A stretch of 24,137 nucleotides of DNA from a virus, in IMG/VR virus record IMGVR_UViG_3300044825_002172, positions 1-24,137 of that record; one strand, 5' to 3'. The notes under the pieces are model-generated. The model was not told where the DNA came from, made no database searches, and saw only the letters and a program-made list of their open reading frames with translations. The position numbers and the translations under genes are program-made. Position 1 is the first letter of the stretch, and every line of letters starts with the position of its first letter. This document shows positions 6,578-13,514 of the stretch, in pieces.

Positions 6578-8074
6578 ATGTCTCTCCCCGTCGATCTGCC
6601 GTGGGACCGGCAGCCGCAGCACGACGATTCTCCGGTAGTTGACTCTCGGCTACCTAAGCCGGGCCTACTGTGGTTGGCATCTGCCAATCGCGAATTGGCC
6701 CGCGGCATTGTCCCCACCGTCACAGGCACCGTTACTCGTACCCCGAACAAAGGGGGTATTGGCGCGAATTTTCTTTCCGGGGGCATTCTCGACTTCGGGG
6801 ACGTTAGCGACTCCGCGTCGTTTACGAACCTGTTGGTGTTCGAGGTTCCCTCGCTGGCTTCAACTGCGCTGTCTCAGTCTGACTACGACAACGGGGGAAG
6901 TGAGTCGGCAGGGTCGCAGTACATCGACATTACGTCGAGCGGCGACGTGCGGTTGGTGCGCGACAGTCAAGCGGTCATCCTTGAGACTACCGTCGGCGGT
7001 GTCGTTGCGGCAAGGCGCGAACACTGGGCTCTCGTTTCCTGGGACCAGAACACGGGCAGCGGGTTCATTGCTGTAGACGGGCGGATTCGAGTCTCGGCAA
7101 GCGTAGGCACGTCAAACTGGATCAACACCGGGCGGTATGTACTCGGTCGACGGCGGCCGAGCGACTTGAGCGCCACCAGCGACCATACCCAGTACGCGCA
7201 TGCCCGATGGGATTCCGCGCTTTCGCAAGAGCAAGCTCGTTGGTTGACCCGCGGGCGCTACCGGGCGTTGTTCTCCCCGCGGCCGTTGCAGGTGTCGGTG
7301 CCACCGATTGTCGCCGGAACGACCTCGGTCGAGTCCGACCTTACCGCCTCGTACTCGGTCGTCGGCACCGTCAGCAAGGATCTCGCGGCGAGTTACACGG
7401 TCGTTGCCGCCATCAGCAAGGATCTCGCGGCCTCGTACGCGGTGCAAGTCGCCGTGACGCAGGATCTCGCGGCCTCGTACTCGGTCGTCGGCACCGTCAG
7501 CAAGGATCTCGCGGCGAGCTACACAGTCGTTGCCGCCGTCAGCAAGGATCTCGCGGCCTCGTACGCGGTGCAAGTCGCCGTGACGCAGGATCTCGCGGCC
7601 TCGTACTCGGTGACGGGCACGGTGACGAAGGACTTCACGGCGTCGTACGACCTGCTGGCCGACTCGACGGTGACGAAGGACTTCACGGGGTCGTACACGA
7701 TCACCGGGTCGGTCGAGTCGGACCTTGCCGCGTCGTACTCCGTGCGCGAGGCAGTCTCGAAAGATCTCGCGGCGAGCTACATCGTCGTTGCGGCCGTTCA
7801 AAAGGATCTCACGTCGTCGTACTCGATCCAGGCCGCCGGCACGGGTGCAACGGCCGACGAGATCGCAACGGCTGTGTGGGCGAAGATCGGCGAAGATGGC
7901 TTGCCCTATGGCGACCTCGTGCGGGTGCTGCTGGCGGCTCTCTCCGGCCGCACGGAGGGCATCGGAACGCTCAACGAACGCTACCTGAGCGCCGACGGCT
8001 CGAAGACCCGTATCGATGCGACGTTCGACTCGAACAACAACCGCGTGGCCGTCACGCTCGACGGAACGCCGTGA
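6578..8074 (+). CDS. LamG-like virion protein with a 14-residue tandem repeat array
   Basis: This encodes 498 residues. Residues about 20-235 look like a concanavalin/LamG-type jelly roll (ILDFGDVSDSASFTNLLVFE, then REHWALVSWDQNTGSGFIAV), a fold that often binds sugars. It ends in RALFSPRPLQVSVP, a form I associate with phage LamG proteins. Residues 251-422 are about 12 copies of a 14-residue unit based on KDLAASYSVVGTVS. Residues about 424-498 form a separate end domain (ADEIATAVWAKIG ... RVAVTLDGTP) of a kind seen at the end of phage tail and fibre proteins. The ribosome site GGCAGG lies just before the ATG. An exposed fibre or decoration role is inferred. Confidence 0.65.
   Translation: MSLPVDLPWDRQPQHDDSPVVDSRLPKPGLLWLASANRELARGIVPTVTGTVTRTPNKGGIGANFLSGGILDFGDVSDSASFTNLLVFEVPSLASTALSQSDYDNGGSESAGSQYIDITSSGDVRLVRDSQAVILETTVGGVVAARREHWALVSWDQNTGSGFIAVDGRIRVSASVGTSNWINTGRYVLGRRRPSDLSATSDHTQYAHARWDSALSQEQARWLTRGRYRALFSPRPLQVSVPPIVAGTTSVESDLTASYSVVGTVSKDLAASYTVVAAISKDLAASYAVQVAVTQDLAASYSVVGTVSKDLAASYTVVAAVSKDLAASYAVQVAVTQDLAASYSVTGTVTKDFTASYDLLADSTVTKDFTGSYTITGSVESDLAASYSVREAVSKDLAASYIVVAAVQKDLTSSYSIQAAGTGATADEIATAVWAKIGEDGLPYGDLVRVLLAALSGRTEGIGTLNERYLSADGSKTRIDATFDSNNNRVAVTLDGTP
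7328..7843 (+). repeat. 42-bp coding tandem repeats, including a recent 126-bp duplication
   Basis: About 12 units encode variants of (K/Q/S)D(L/F)xxSYxVxxxVx. Within the array 7346-7471 and 7472-7597 are two three-unit blocks of exactly 126 bp differing at only a few bases, and the following block begins with the same sequence at 7598. One unit near 7650 has two extra residues. The near-identity of the 126-bp blocks indicates recent expansion by recombination or slippage. Confidence 0.92.
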
Positions 8075-8259
8075 ACTTCAACACCCGGCTGTTCGGGGGC
8101 CGGCTGTATGCCGGGCGGTTGTTTCGCGCGCCGGTAGGACGGCAGCCGTCGCCTGACGATCAGCGCATGTGGGGCGGCGGGGGCGCGTCCAGCCGGAAGC
8201 GCAAGACGCAGCGTCGAACGACCCCCGAGGAAGTATTTTTGTTGCTCGTTGCGAAATAG
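8071..8259 (+). CDS. Small basic phage protein, end of the accessory cassette
   Basis: This encodes 62 residues starting at GTG 8071, which overlaps the TGA of the repeat protein (8072-8074) as GTGA; the frame is open further upstream, but only as a shadow of that gene. The N-terminus (FNTRLFGGRLYAGRLF) has a repeated R-L-(F/Y)-x-G pattern that I have seen in small proteins of phage structural clusters. It continues with a Gly run and a basic stretch (SSRKRKTQRR). The last codons and the TAG stop lie in the second copy of the 22-bp repeat. The function is unknown; the small size and coupling leave some doubt that it is expressed. Confidence 0.55.
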   Translation: MNFNTRLFGGRLYAGRLFRAPVGRQPSPDDQRMWGGGGASSRKRKTQRRTTPEEVFLLLVAK

Positions 8260-8268
8260 CGTAGTTTG
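8247..8268 (+). promoter_or_regulatory. 22-bp intergenic repeat, copy 2
   Basis: This copy is identical to copy 3. Its core is GCGAAATAGCGTAGTTTG (8251-8268). It begins inside the last codons of the 62-residue gene, supplies that gene's TAG stop (8257-8259), and ends 33 nt before the ATG of the protease gene, almost the same distance as copy 1 to its gene. An AT-rich stretch (8232-8243) lies directly upstream. Confidence 0.7.
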
Positions 8269-8301
8269 ACCGTCGTTGCTACTCGAAAGGATCATGCCGC
8301 C

Positions 8302-9273
8302 ATGAAAACTTGGTTCCACATGAAGGCCAAGGCCGACGCGCCGAAAGCCGCCGAGATCACGATCTTCGACGAGATCGGGTTTTGGGGCGTCACGGCGGGG
8401 ACGTTTCAGAAGGATCTCAAGGCGCTCGGGGACGTGGAGCAGATCGACGTGCTGGTCAACAGCCCGGGCGGCTCGGTCGTCGACGGGCTGGCGATCTACA
8501 ACATGCTGTCGCAGCACCCGGCCACTGTGAACGTCAAGGTGATGGGCATCGCCGCGTCGGCTGCGAGCTTCATCGCGATGGCCGGCGACTCGATCGAAAT
8601 GCCCTCGAACACGTTCATGATGGTGCATTCGCCGATGAGTGGCGTGTTCGGCAACGCCGACGAAATGCGCGACACCGCGGATGTGCTCGACAAGATCGAA
8701 GCGTCGATCCTGGGCATCTACGCGAAGCGCACCGGCAAGAGCGACGAAGATCTCAAGGCGTTGCTCAAGGCGGAGACGTACATGACGGCCGCCGAGGCGG
8801 TCGAACTGGGCTTCGCGACCAAGGTCACGGATGCGCTGGAAGCCACCGCGTCGTTCGACATCGATCGGCTGCCGGTCAACGTGCAAGCCATGTTCCGCAA
8901 GCCGGCGGCCACCCCGAACACGCCGCTGGCCGAGCAGATCGTCGCCCGCGCCAAGACCGCCGGCCTGGAGCAGTTCGGCCCAACGTTCGCCCTGTGCGAG
9001 ACGTTGGACGAGGCTGACCGTGTGATCGCCGAAGCTCGCGAGATCGGCGCGCTGTGCCGCGTCATGGCGATCGACGACAAGCGGTTCGAGGCGTTCGTCA
9101 ACGCTCGCAAGTCGTTGCCCGAAGTGCGAGCGGCCATCGCCGCGGAGCGCGTCGCGGCGGCCGAGCAGACGATCGACACCGCGCCCCCGACAAAGCCCCC
9201 GGTGATGTCGCGCGGCCCCCTCCACACGAACGCATGGGCAAAGGCCCTGGGCGTGACTCTCCCCACCAACTGA
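8302..9273 (+). CDS. C: ClpP-type prohead protease
   Basis: This encodes 323 residues. Residues about 15-180 are a ClpP/SppA-like serine protease domain: [10 protein letters not shown] at 53-62 forms the oxyanion-hole segment, GIAAS places the nucleophile at Ser86, and FMMVHSP places the catalytic His at 109. The third catalytic residue is not certain. Such proteases cleave scaffold and other prohead proteins during capsid maturation. The C-terminal 140 residues are helical, ending in a Pro-rich stretch, and could carry a scaffold function as the lambda C/Nu3 region does, though no internal start with a good ribosome site is seen. A TTG at 8266 in the repeat is in frame, but ATG 8302 with AAAGGA 10 nt upstream is chosen. 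Confidence 0.9.
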   Translation: MKTWFHMKAKADAPKAAEITIFDEIGFWGVTAGTFQKDLKALGDVEQIDVLVNSPGGSVVDGLAIYNMLSQHPATVNVKVMGIAASAASFIAMAGDSIEMPSNTFMMVHSPMSGVFGNADEMRDTADVLDKIEASILGIYAKRTGKSDEDLKALLKAETYMTAAEAVELGFATKVTDALEATASFDIDRLPVNVQAMFRKPAATPNTPLAEQIVARAKTAGLEQFGPTFALCETLDEADRVIAEAREIGALCRVMAIDDKRFEAFVNARKSLPEVRAAIAAERVAAAEQTIDTAPPTKPPVMSRGPLHTNAWAKALGVTLPTN

Positions 9274-9280
9274 GGACACC

Positions 9281-10138
9281 ATGTCGACCCTCACCCAGAA
9301 CATCGAAACGCTCGAATTCCTGCTGTCCGAGGCCACGGGTGGGCGCAGCCGCGAGGTCGGCACGGCCACCGTCACGGGCTCCGTGGCGCTGCCCTCCGGC
9401 ACCGTCCTCGGCAAGCTGACGCGCGCCGGCAGTGCGGCCAGCGTCACCGGCTCGATCGCAACGACCACGCTGACCGTCACGGCGGTCGGCAGCGGCACGC
9501 TGACTCCGGGCCAGACCATCAGTGGCTCGGGCGTCACGGCGGGCACGAAGATCGTCAAGCAACTCACCGGCACGCCCGGTGGCGTCGGCACCTACCAAGT
9601 CGACACGTCGCAGACCGCCTCGTCGACCACGGTCACGGCGGCCGGCGCGGTGTCGGCGGCGTACGCCGGCAACACCGGCAACGGCACGATGGGCGCCGTC
9701 ACGCTGTCGGCCGGCGCGAAGCCGGGCGCGTACAAGCTGACGATCATCGAGCCGGGCACCAACGTCGGCACGTACGTCGTGGAAGACCCGGACGGCCTGT
9801 TCGTCGGCCGCGGGGTCGTGGCCTCGGCGTTCAGTGCCGGCGGTCTGGCGTTCACGCTGGCCGACGGTTCGACCGACTTCGTGTCCGGTGACGGCTTCAC
9901 GATCACCGTCGGCGCTGGCTCGGGTTTCTACGTCAAGTATGACGATGCCTCGGGCGTCAACGGCTCGGACGGCGCGGCTGCGGTCCTCTACAACCCGCTG
10001 CCCGGCACGAACGGCGACTATCCCGTGACGCTGTTCGTGCGCGACTGCGAAGTCATCGGCGACCGCCTGAACAACGGGGCGGGTGTCGACGCGGCCGGCA
10101 AGGCAGACCTCGCGAAGCTCGGCGTCATCGTTCGCTGA
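9281..10138 (+). CDS. D: Head decoration protein, gpD-like with two inserted domains
   Basis: This encodes 285 residues, against 110 in lambda gpD. Residues 1-47 ([17 protein letters not shown] ... [11 protein letters not shown]) and 216-285 ([20 protein letters not shown] ... [12 protein letters not shown], ending LAKLGVIVR) match the gpD pattern. Between them are a Ser/Thr/Gly beta module at about 52-122 ([19 protein letters not shown]) and another at about 127-214 ([22 protein letters not shown]), both of types seen in other phage surface proteins. gpD trimers sit on the expanded capsid and stabilise it; the inserts would project outward. A GAGGA site overlapping the protease stop precedes the ATG. 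Position between protease and capsid protein is as in lambda. Confidence 0.82.
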   Translation: MSTLTQNIETLEFLLSEATGGRSREVGTATVTGSVALPSGTVLGKLTRAGSAASVTGSIATTTLTVTAVGSGTLTPGQTISGSGVTAGTKIVKQLTGTPGGVGTYQVDTSQTASSTTVTAAGAVSAAYAGNTGNGTMGAVTLSAGAKPGAYKLTIIEPGTNVGTYVVEDPDGLFVGRGVVASAFSAGGLAFTLADGSTDFVSGDGFTITVGAGSGFYVKYDDASGVNGSDGAAAVLYNPLPGTNGDYPVTLFVRDCEVIGDRLNNGAGVDAAGKADLAKLGVIVR

Positions 10139-10175
10139 TCGACCTCCAACCAATCACTCACAGGACGAAAGCAAC

Positions 10176-11183
10176 ATGCTGCTCGATGTCTTCAAGAACG
10201 ACGCGTTCCACTTCCTCGAACTGCAAACGGCGATCCAACTCGCGCCGTTCAAGCCGACCGGCATCGGGAAGATGGGCATCTTCCAGCCTCGCCCCGTGTC
10301 GACGACGGTCATCGCGATCGAACTGCGCGACGGCAAGCTGACCCTCGTCCCGAACGCCCCCCGCGGCGCGCTGGGTCCGGCGAAGAACCTCGAACGCCGC
10401 AAGTTGAATAACTTCAATACGCTGAACCTGCCGCAACGCGTGGCAGTGATGGCGGAGGAAGTCCAGGGGCTGCGGGCCTTCGGCAAGCAGACCGAGGTCG
10501 AGACGGCGATGAACCTGCTGGGCCAGAAGATGCGGGTCGCCCGCACCGACCTCGACGTGACCCACGAGTTCCACCGGGCCGGCGCGCTGCGCGGCAAGAT
10601 CCTCGACGCCGACGGCACGACGGTCATCTACGACCTGTTCTCCGAGTTCGGCGTGGTGCAACTGACGCACGACTTCGCGCTCGACGTGGACGCGACCGAC
10701 GTGCGCAGCAAGGTCGTTTCGTGCCTGCGCAAGATCGAGGACGCGCTGGGCGACACCGCGATGGATGGCGTCGAGTTCCTGTGCTCGTCGACGTTCATGG
10801 ACGCGTTGGTCGACCATCCCGAGGTCAAGGAGAACCTGAAGTTCGACAAGGGCTACCAGAACCGTTCCGATCTGCGCAAGGGCTTCGAGTACGGCGGCGC
10901 CACGTTCCGCGAGTACCGCGGCACCATCGGCGGCAATGCCGTCGTGCCGAACGGGCAAGCGATCCCGGTGCCGATGGGGGTGCCCGACCTGTTCGAGTCC
11001 TACTACAGCCCGGCGCCGTACATGGAGACGGTGAACACGATGGGCCAGGAGGTCTACATGAAGCCCCGCGAAATGGACTTCGACGTGGGCATCGAGTGGC
11101 AGGTGCTGTCGTGCCCGCTGCACATCTGCACGCGGCCGAACGCGATCGTCAAGTGCGGCCTGAACGCCGCCGCCATCGCCTGA
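10176..11183 (+). CDS. E: Major capsid protein, lambda gpE-like
   Basis: This encodes 335 residues, close to lambda gpE (341). It has typical gpE-family segments: an N-terminal DVFKNDAFHFLELQTAI, then KMGIFQPRPVSTTVIAIE, a middle helix (AGALRGKILDADGTTVIYDL), and the C-terminal part with YMKPREMDFDVGIEWQVLS and SCPLHICTRPNAIVKC. Family members have the HK97 capsid fold and build the icosahedral shell. The ATG at 10176 has AGGA at 10162-10165; the frame is open further upstream but without a supported start. The gene follows the decoration gene by 37 nt, and a short hairpin lies directly after its stop. Confidence 0.9.
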   Translation: MLLDVFKNDAFHFLELQTAIQLAPFKPTGIGKMGIFQPRPVSTTVIAIELRDGKLTLVPNAPRGALGPAKNLERRKLNNFNTLNLPQRVAVMAEEVQGLRAFGKQTEVETAMNLLGQKMRVARTDLDVTHEFHRAGALRGKILDADGTTVIYDLFSEFGVVQLTHDFALDVDATDVRSKVVSCLRKIEDALGDTAMDGVEFLCSSTFMDALVDHPEVKENLKFDKGYQNRSDLRKGFEYGGATFREYRGTIGGNAVVPNGQAIPVPMGVPDLFESYYSPAPYMETVNTMGQEVYMKPREMDFDVGIEWQVLSCPLHICTRPNAIVKCGLNAAAIA

Positions 11184-11186
11184 TCG

Positions 11187-11203
11187 CGATCGGCGGGCGA
11201 TCG
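11187..11203 (+). other. Short hairpin after the capsid gene covering the next start
   Basis: CGATCG (11187-11192) and CGATCG (11198-11203) flank a 5-nt GCGGG loop. The second arm reaches the first base of the GTG start at 11203, and the loop holds the only G-rich ribosome site candidate. There is no T-tract, so it is not a terminator. It could lower translation of the connector relative to the capsid protein. CGATCG is common in this sequence, so it may be chance. Confidence 0.35.
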
Positions 11204-11499
11204 TGAAGCCGGAAGTCGGCTTCGCGCTACGACGCGGGCTATCGCTGAAAGGCGAGCCCGCGTTGTTGCGTGGGGCTCCAGCGGGGAACGTGCATCTGGC
11301 GCGGGACGCGAACGTCTACGCGGGGATCGGAGACGTGGCCGACGACAACCCCGTGGTGCGGGTCGCGATCGCTACGATCGATGCCGCGTACGCCCCGAAG
11401 ACGGGCGACGTGCTGGTGCACCCGGACGGTACCTACCGGCTCGACCGGCTGTTCTCGAACAACGGCTATACCGCGGCGTACATCGTCGTGCCCGTGTGA
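11203..11499 (+). CDS. Head-tail connector, FII-like (tentative)
   Basis: This encodes 98 residues starting at GTG with a weak GCGGG ribosome site. The C-terminal half (AYAPKTGDVLVHPDG, then YRLDRLFSNNGYTA) corresponds to the end of lambda gpFII, where a G-D-x-L turn is followed by a strand with V-D-R and a final strand. gpFII seals the filled head to the tail. Position between the capsid gene and the gpZ-like gene is the same as in lambda, except that no FI-type gene is present. Sequence similarity is weak and the call leans on gene order. It could be another kind of small connector. Confidence 0.55.
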   Translation: MKPEVGFALRRGLSLKGEPALLRGAPAGNVHLARDANVYAGIGDVADDNPVVRVAIATIDAAYAPKTGDVLVHPDGTYRLDRLFSNNGYTAAYIVVPV

Positions 11500-12134
11500 T
11501 GGCTACGCGCCGGGCTCTCGTCGTCAAGATCGACTACTCGGAGGCCGCCGCGCTGGCCGATCGCATCGAGTCGATCACGGGGCGGGCGCGGCTCAACCTC
11601 GCAGCGGTCGAGGCGGTCAACGAGGTCACGCTGCGGGCCGAGCCCGAGCTACGGGCCGGCGAGGTTCGAGACATCAATCTCACCGAAGCCTATGTGGCGT
11701 CGAAGACCAGTACGACGCTCGCCGTGCGCAAGCCGACGGCGACGATCCTGACGCGGGGCGACCTCACGATCATGGGGCACTACCCGCTCACCCAGTTGAC
11801 CCAGCCGACGAAGACGACTCGCGTCACGGGTGACGCCTCGCGCGGCATCCCGAAGGGGCTCAAGCAAGCGGGCGTGCGCGCCGCGATCAAGCGATCGGCG
11901 GCTACCGAACAGCCGAAGTGGTTCACGATGCGGCTACGGCGCGGCACCGAGTCAGGCGACAAGGTGGGCGTGTTCGCACGCACCAGCGCCGGCAAGCTCA
12001 AGCACTACTACGGCCCCTCGCCCTACTCGTTGTTCCGCTTCCAGGCCGGCGCACAGGGCGGGGAGATCGCGGACGATCTGCGGCGTACGGCGCTGCTTCG
12101 CATGGTCGACGAGGTTGAAAGGATGATCACGTGA
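11499..12134 (+). CDS. Z: gpZ-like minor tail / head-tail completion protein
   Basis: This encodes 211 residues, near the size of lambda gpZ (192). An N-terminal helical part (ADRIESITGRARLNLAAVEA), a strand region (TSTTLAVRKPTATILTRGD), and a C-terminal basic segment (WFTMRLRRGTESGDKVGVF, then KLKHYYGPSPYSLF) fit the family layout. gpZ acts at the tail's head-proximal end so that joined particles are infectious. A GTG lies one codon upstream (11496), but ATG 11499, which overlaps the previous TGA, is preferred. The end overlaps the next gene by 4 nt. Confidence 0.75.
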   Translation: MATRRALVVKIDYSEAAALADRIESITGRARLNLAAVEAVNEVTLRAEPELRAGEVRDINLTEAYVASKTSTTLAVRKPTATILTRGDLTIMGHYPLTQLTQPTKTTRVTGDASRGIPKGLKQAGVRAAIKRSAATEQPKWFTMRLRRGTESGDKVGVFARTSAGKLKHYYGPSPYSLFRFQAGAQGGEIADDLRRTALLRMVDEVERMIT

Positions 12135-12595
12135 GCAGGTTGCACAAGATCGAGGACGTGGGTGATGTGGTCGTTACCCGGGTCGAGTCGATCCGAACGA
12201 CCAACGGCTACGAAACGGACATCGGCGCGACCGTGTTCCGCGGCCGGCGCAAGGTCGACGACTCGATGCTGCCGTGCACGTCCGTGATCGAGTCGGTCGA
12301 CGAGATCGAGAGCAGTGACGACGCGACCGAGTACCTGATCGGGCAACGGTTTCTGCTGTTCGCCTATCTGGCGTGCGACCCGGACAACCCCAACGTGGCC
12401 GCGCACGCGGCGATCCGCGACATGAAGCGCGCGATCTTCCGCACGGCAGGCAAGGCCGACGTGACCTGGGGCCGCACCATCAAGGTCGTGCGCTACCTCG
12501 GCAAAGACATCGGTCCGCGGGCGGATGGCTCGGCGTTTGTGTTGGCCTCGATCGAGTTCGTCGTGTCGTTCGTCGAGGATGTTGCTGACCCTTGA
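12131..12595 (+). CDS. U: Tail terminator, gpU-like (tentative)
   Basis: This encodes 154 residues (lambda gpU is 131) starting at GTG within a GTGA overlap. It has a mixed alpha/beta pattern: an N-terminal helix, a strand segment (GATVFRGRRKVD), a strand (RFLLFAYLACD), the helix AAHAAIRDMKRAIF and a last strand (LASIEFVVSFVED). This fits small tail terminators, which cap the tail tube and stop its growth. The assignment rests mainly on position between the gpZ-like gene and the major tail protein, as in lambda, and on the ending, where VVSFVED resembles tail-terminator family C-termini. It is the last gene before copy 3 of the repeat. Confidence 0.6.
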   Translation: MSRLHKIEDVGDVVVTRVESIRTTNGYETDIGATVFRGRRKVDDSMLPCTSVIESVDEIESSDDATEYLIGQRFLLFAYLACDPDNPNVAAHAAIRDMKRAIFRTAGKADVTWGRTIKVVRYLGKDIGPRADGSAFVLASIEFVVSFVEDVADP

Positions 12596-12596
12596 T

Positions 12597-12618
12597 CGTT
12601 GCGAAATAGCGTAGTTTG
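12597..12618 (+). promoter_or_regulatory. 22-bp intergenic repeat, copy 3
   Basis: This copy is identical to copy 2. It starts 1 nt after the stop of the tail terminator gene and ends 66 nt before the ATG of the major tail protein. It sits in an 89-bp gap, unusually long in a region where most genes overlap or nearly abut. Nothing resembling a sigma-70 -35/-10 pair at normal spacing is shared by the three copies. Confidence 0.7.
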
Positions 12619-12684
12619 CTCCGGCGCGGAGCAATAGCCACACTCTCTTCCGACCTCTCGTTCCACCCACAGGACTCGTTCAAC

Positions 12685-13434
12685 ATGGCAGCACAAGGCT
12701 TTCTCGGCGCGGGCGACCTCTACATCGCGCGCTACGTCAGCGGCGCTTACGAGGACTACAAGGGCCCCTACCAGTGCGGCAAGTTCGAGATCAAGCCGAA
12801 CTCCGAACTCAAGGAAATGACCTCCAAGGGCCGCAGCACCTACGGTCAGGTGATCGAGTCGGTGGCAGTGCCGCAGCCGTTCGACCTGTCCGTCGACCTG
12901 CGCCAGATCGACAAGGAATCGATCGCGCTGGCGTTCTTCGGCACGACCGGCTCGCTGTCGCAAGGCAGCGGCACGCTGTCGGCTGTCGACGTGACCGCCA
13001 AGCTCGGCGCCTGGGTGCAACTGACCAAGCAGGCGCTCACCGGGGCGTCCACCGTGACCAACGCCGCCGCGTCGACCACGTACGTCGACGGCACGGACTA
13101 CATCATCAACCGCGTGCTCGGTCTGTTCAAGGCGCTCCCCGGCGGCTCGATCACGAACAACCAAGCGCTCAAGCTGACCTCCGCGTACAACGCGATCACC
13201 GGCACCGAGATCAAGGGCGCGACGCAAGCCCAGGTGCGCGCCAAGTTCAAGCTCGACGGCATCAACTTCGCCGACGACCTCCCGGTGATCGTGACGGTGC
13301 ACGAAGCGGTCATCGCGGCCGACGCGGCGTTCGACTTCCTCGGTGACGACTTCAACACCCTGAGCTTGCCCGGCCGCATGAAGACGCCTGCCGGCTTCAC
13401 CGAGCCGTTCACCGTGCATCTTCGCGACGCCTGA
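12685..13434 (+). CDS. V: Major tail (tube) protein, gpV-like
   Basis: This encodes 249 residues (lambda gpV is 246). The N-terminus (MAAQGFLGAGDLYIARY), the strand block KFEIKPNSELKEMTSKGR, then PQPFDLSVDLRQIDKESIAL, and a central VDGTDYIINRVLGLFKALP stretch followed by KFKLDGINFADDLPVIVTV are typical of siphovirus tail tube proteins, which stack as hexamer rings. The frame is open from TTG 12616 in the repeat, but ATG 12685 with AGGA at 12671-12674 is the better start. It directly precedes the terminator and the tape measure gene. Confidence 0.82.
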   Translation: MAAQGFLGAGDLYIARYVSGAYEDYKGPYQCGKFEIKPNSELKEMTSKGRSTYGQVIESVAVPQPFDLSVDLRQIDKESIALAFFGTTGSLSQGSGTLSAVDVTAKLGAWVQLTKQALTGASTVTNAAASTTYVDGTDYIINRVLGLFKALPGGSITNNQALKLTSAYNAITGTEIKGATQAQVRAKFKLDGINFADDLPVIVTVHEAVIAADAAFDFLGDDFNTLSLPGRMKTPAGFTEPFTVHLRDA

Positions 13435-13460
13435 TCGTCACCGGGGCAATCCGGCCCACT

Positions 13461-13497
13461 GGCCCGGGGGCACTCGTTCCCGGGCCTTTTTCTTTCT
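13461..13497 (+). terminator. Rho-independent terminator after the major tail gene
   Basis: GGCCCGGG (13461-13468) pairs perfectly with CCCGGGCC (13479-13486); two G-T pairs can extend the stem. A T-rich tract (TTTTTCTTTCT) follows from 13487. It lies 26 nt after the major tail protein stop and 18 nt before the tape measure start. It probably lets part of transcription stop, so that tail tube protein is made in excess of tape measure. Confidence 0.85.
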
Positions 13498-13514
13498 GCG
13501 AGGACGACGGCTAG

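Noticed and set aside
7346-7723. Regularly spaced repeats considered as a CRISPR array
   Set aside because: The repeats are contiguous, in frame with a protein and without variable spacers.
7207-8070. Upstream extension of the 62-residue gene over the repeat protein
   Set aside because: It is an Arg/Gly/Val-rich shadow of the LamG/repeat gene; the GTG at 8071 coupled to that gene's stop is the sensible start.
8880-9273. Nested scaffold gene inside the protease 3' half, as in lambda C/Nu3
   Set aside because: The in-frame ATG at 8890 has no convincing ribosome site. A scaffold domain may still be part of the full-length protein, but a separate gene is not supported.
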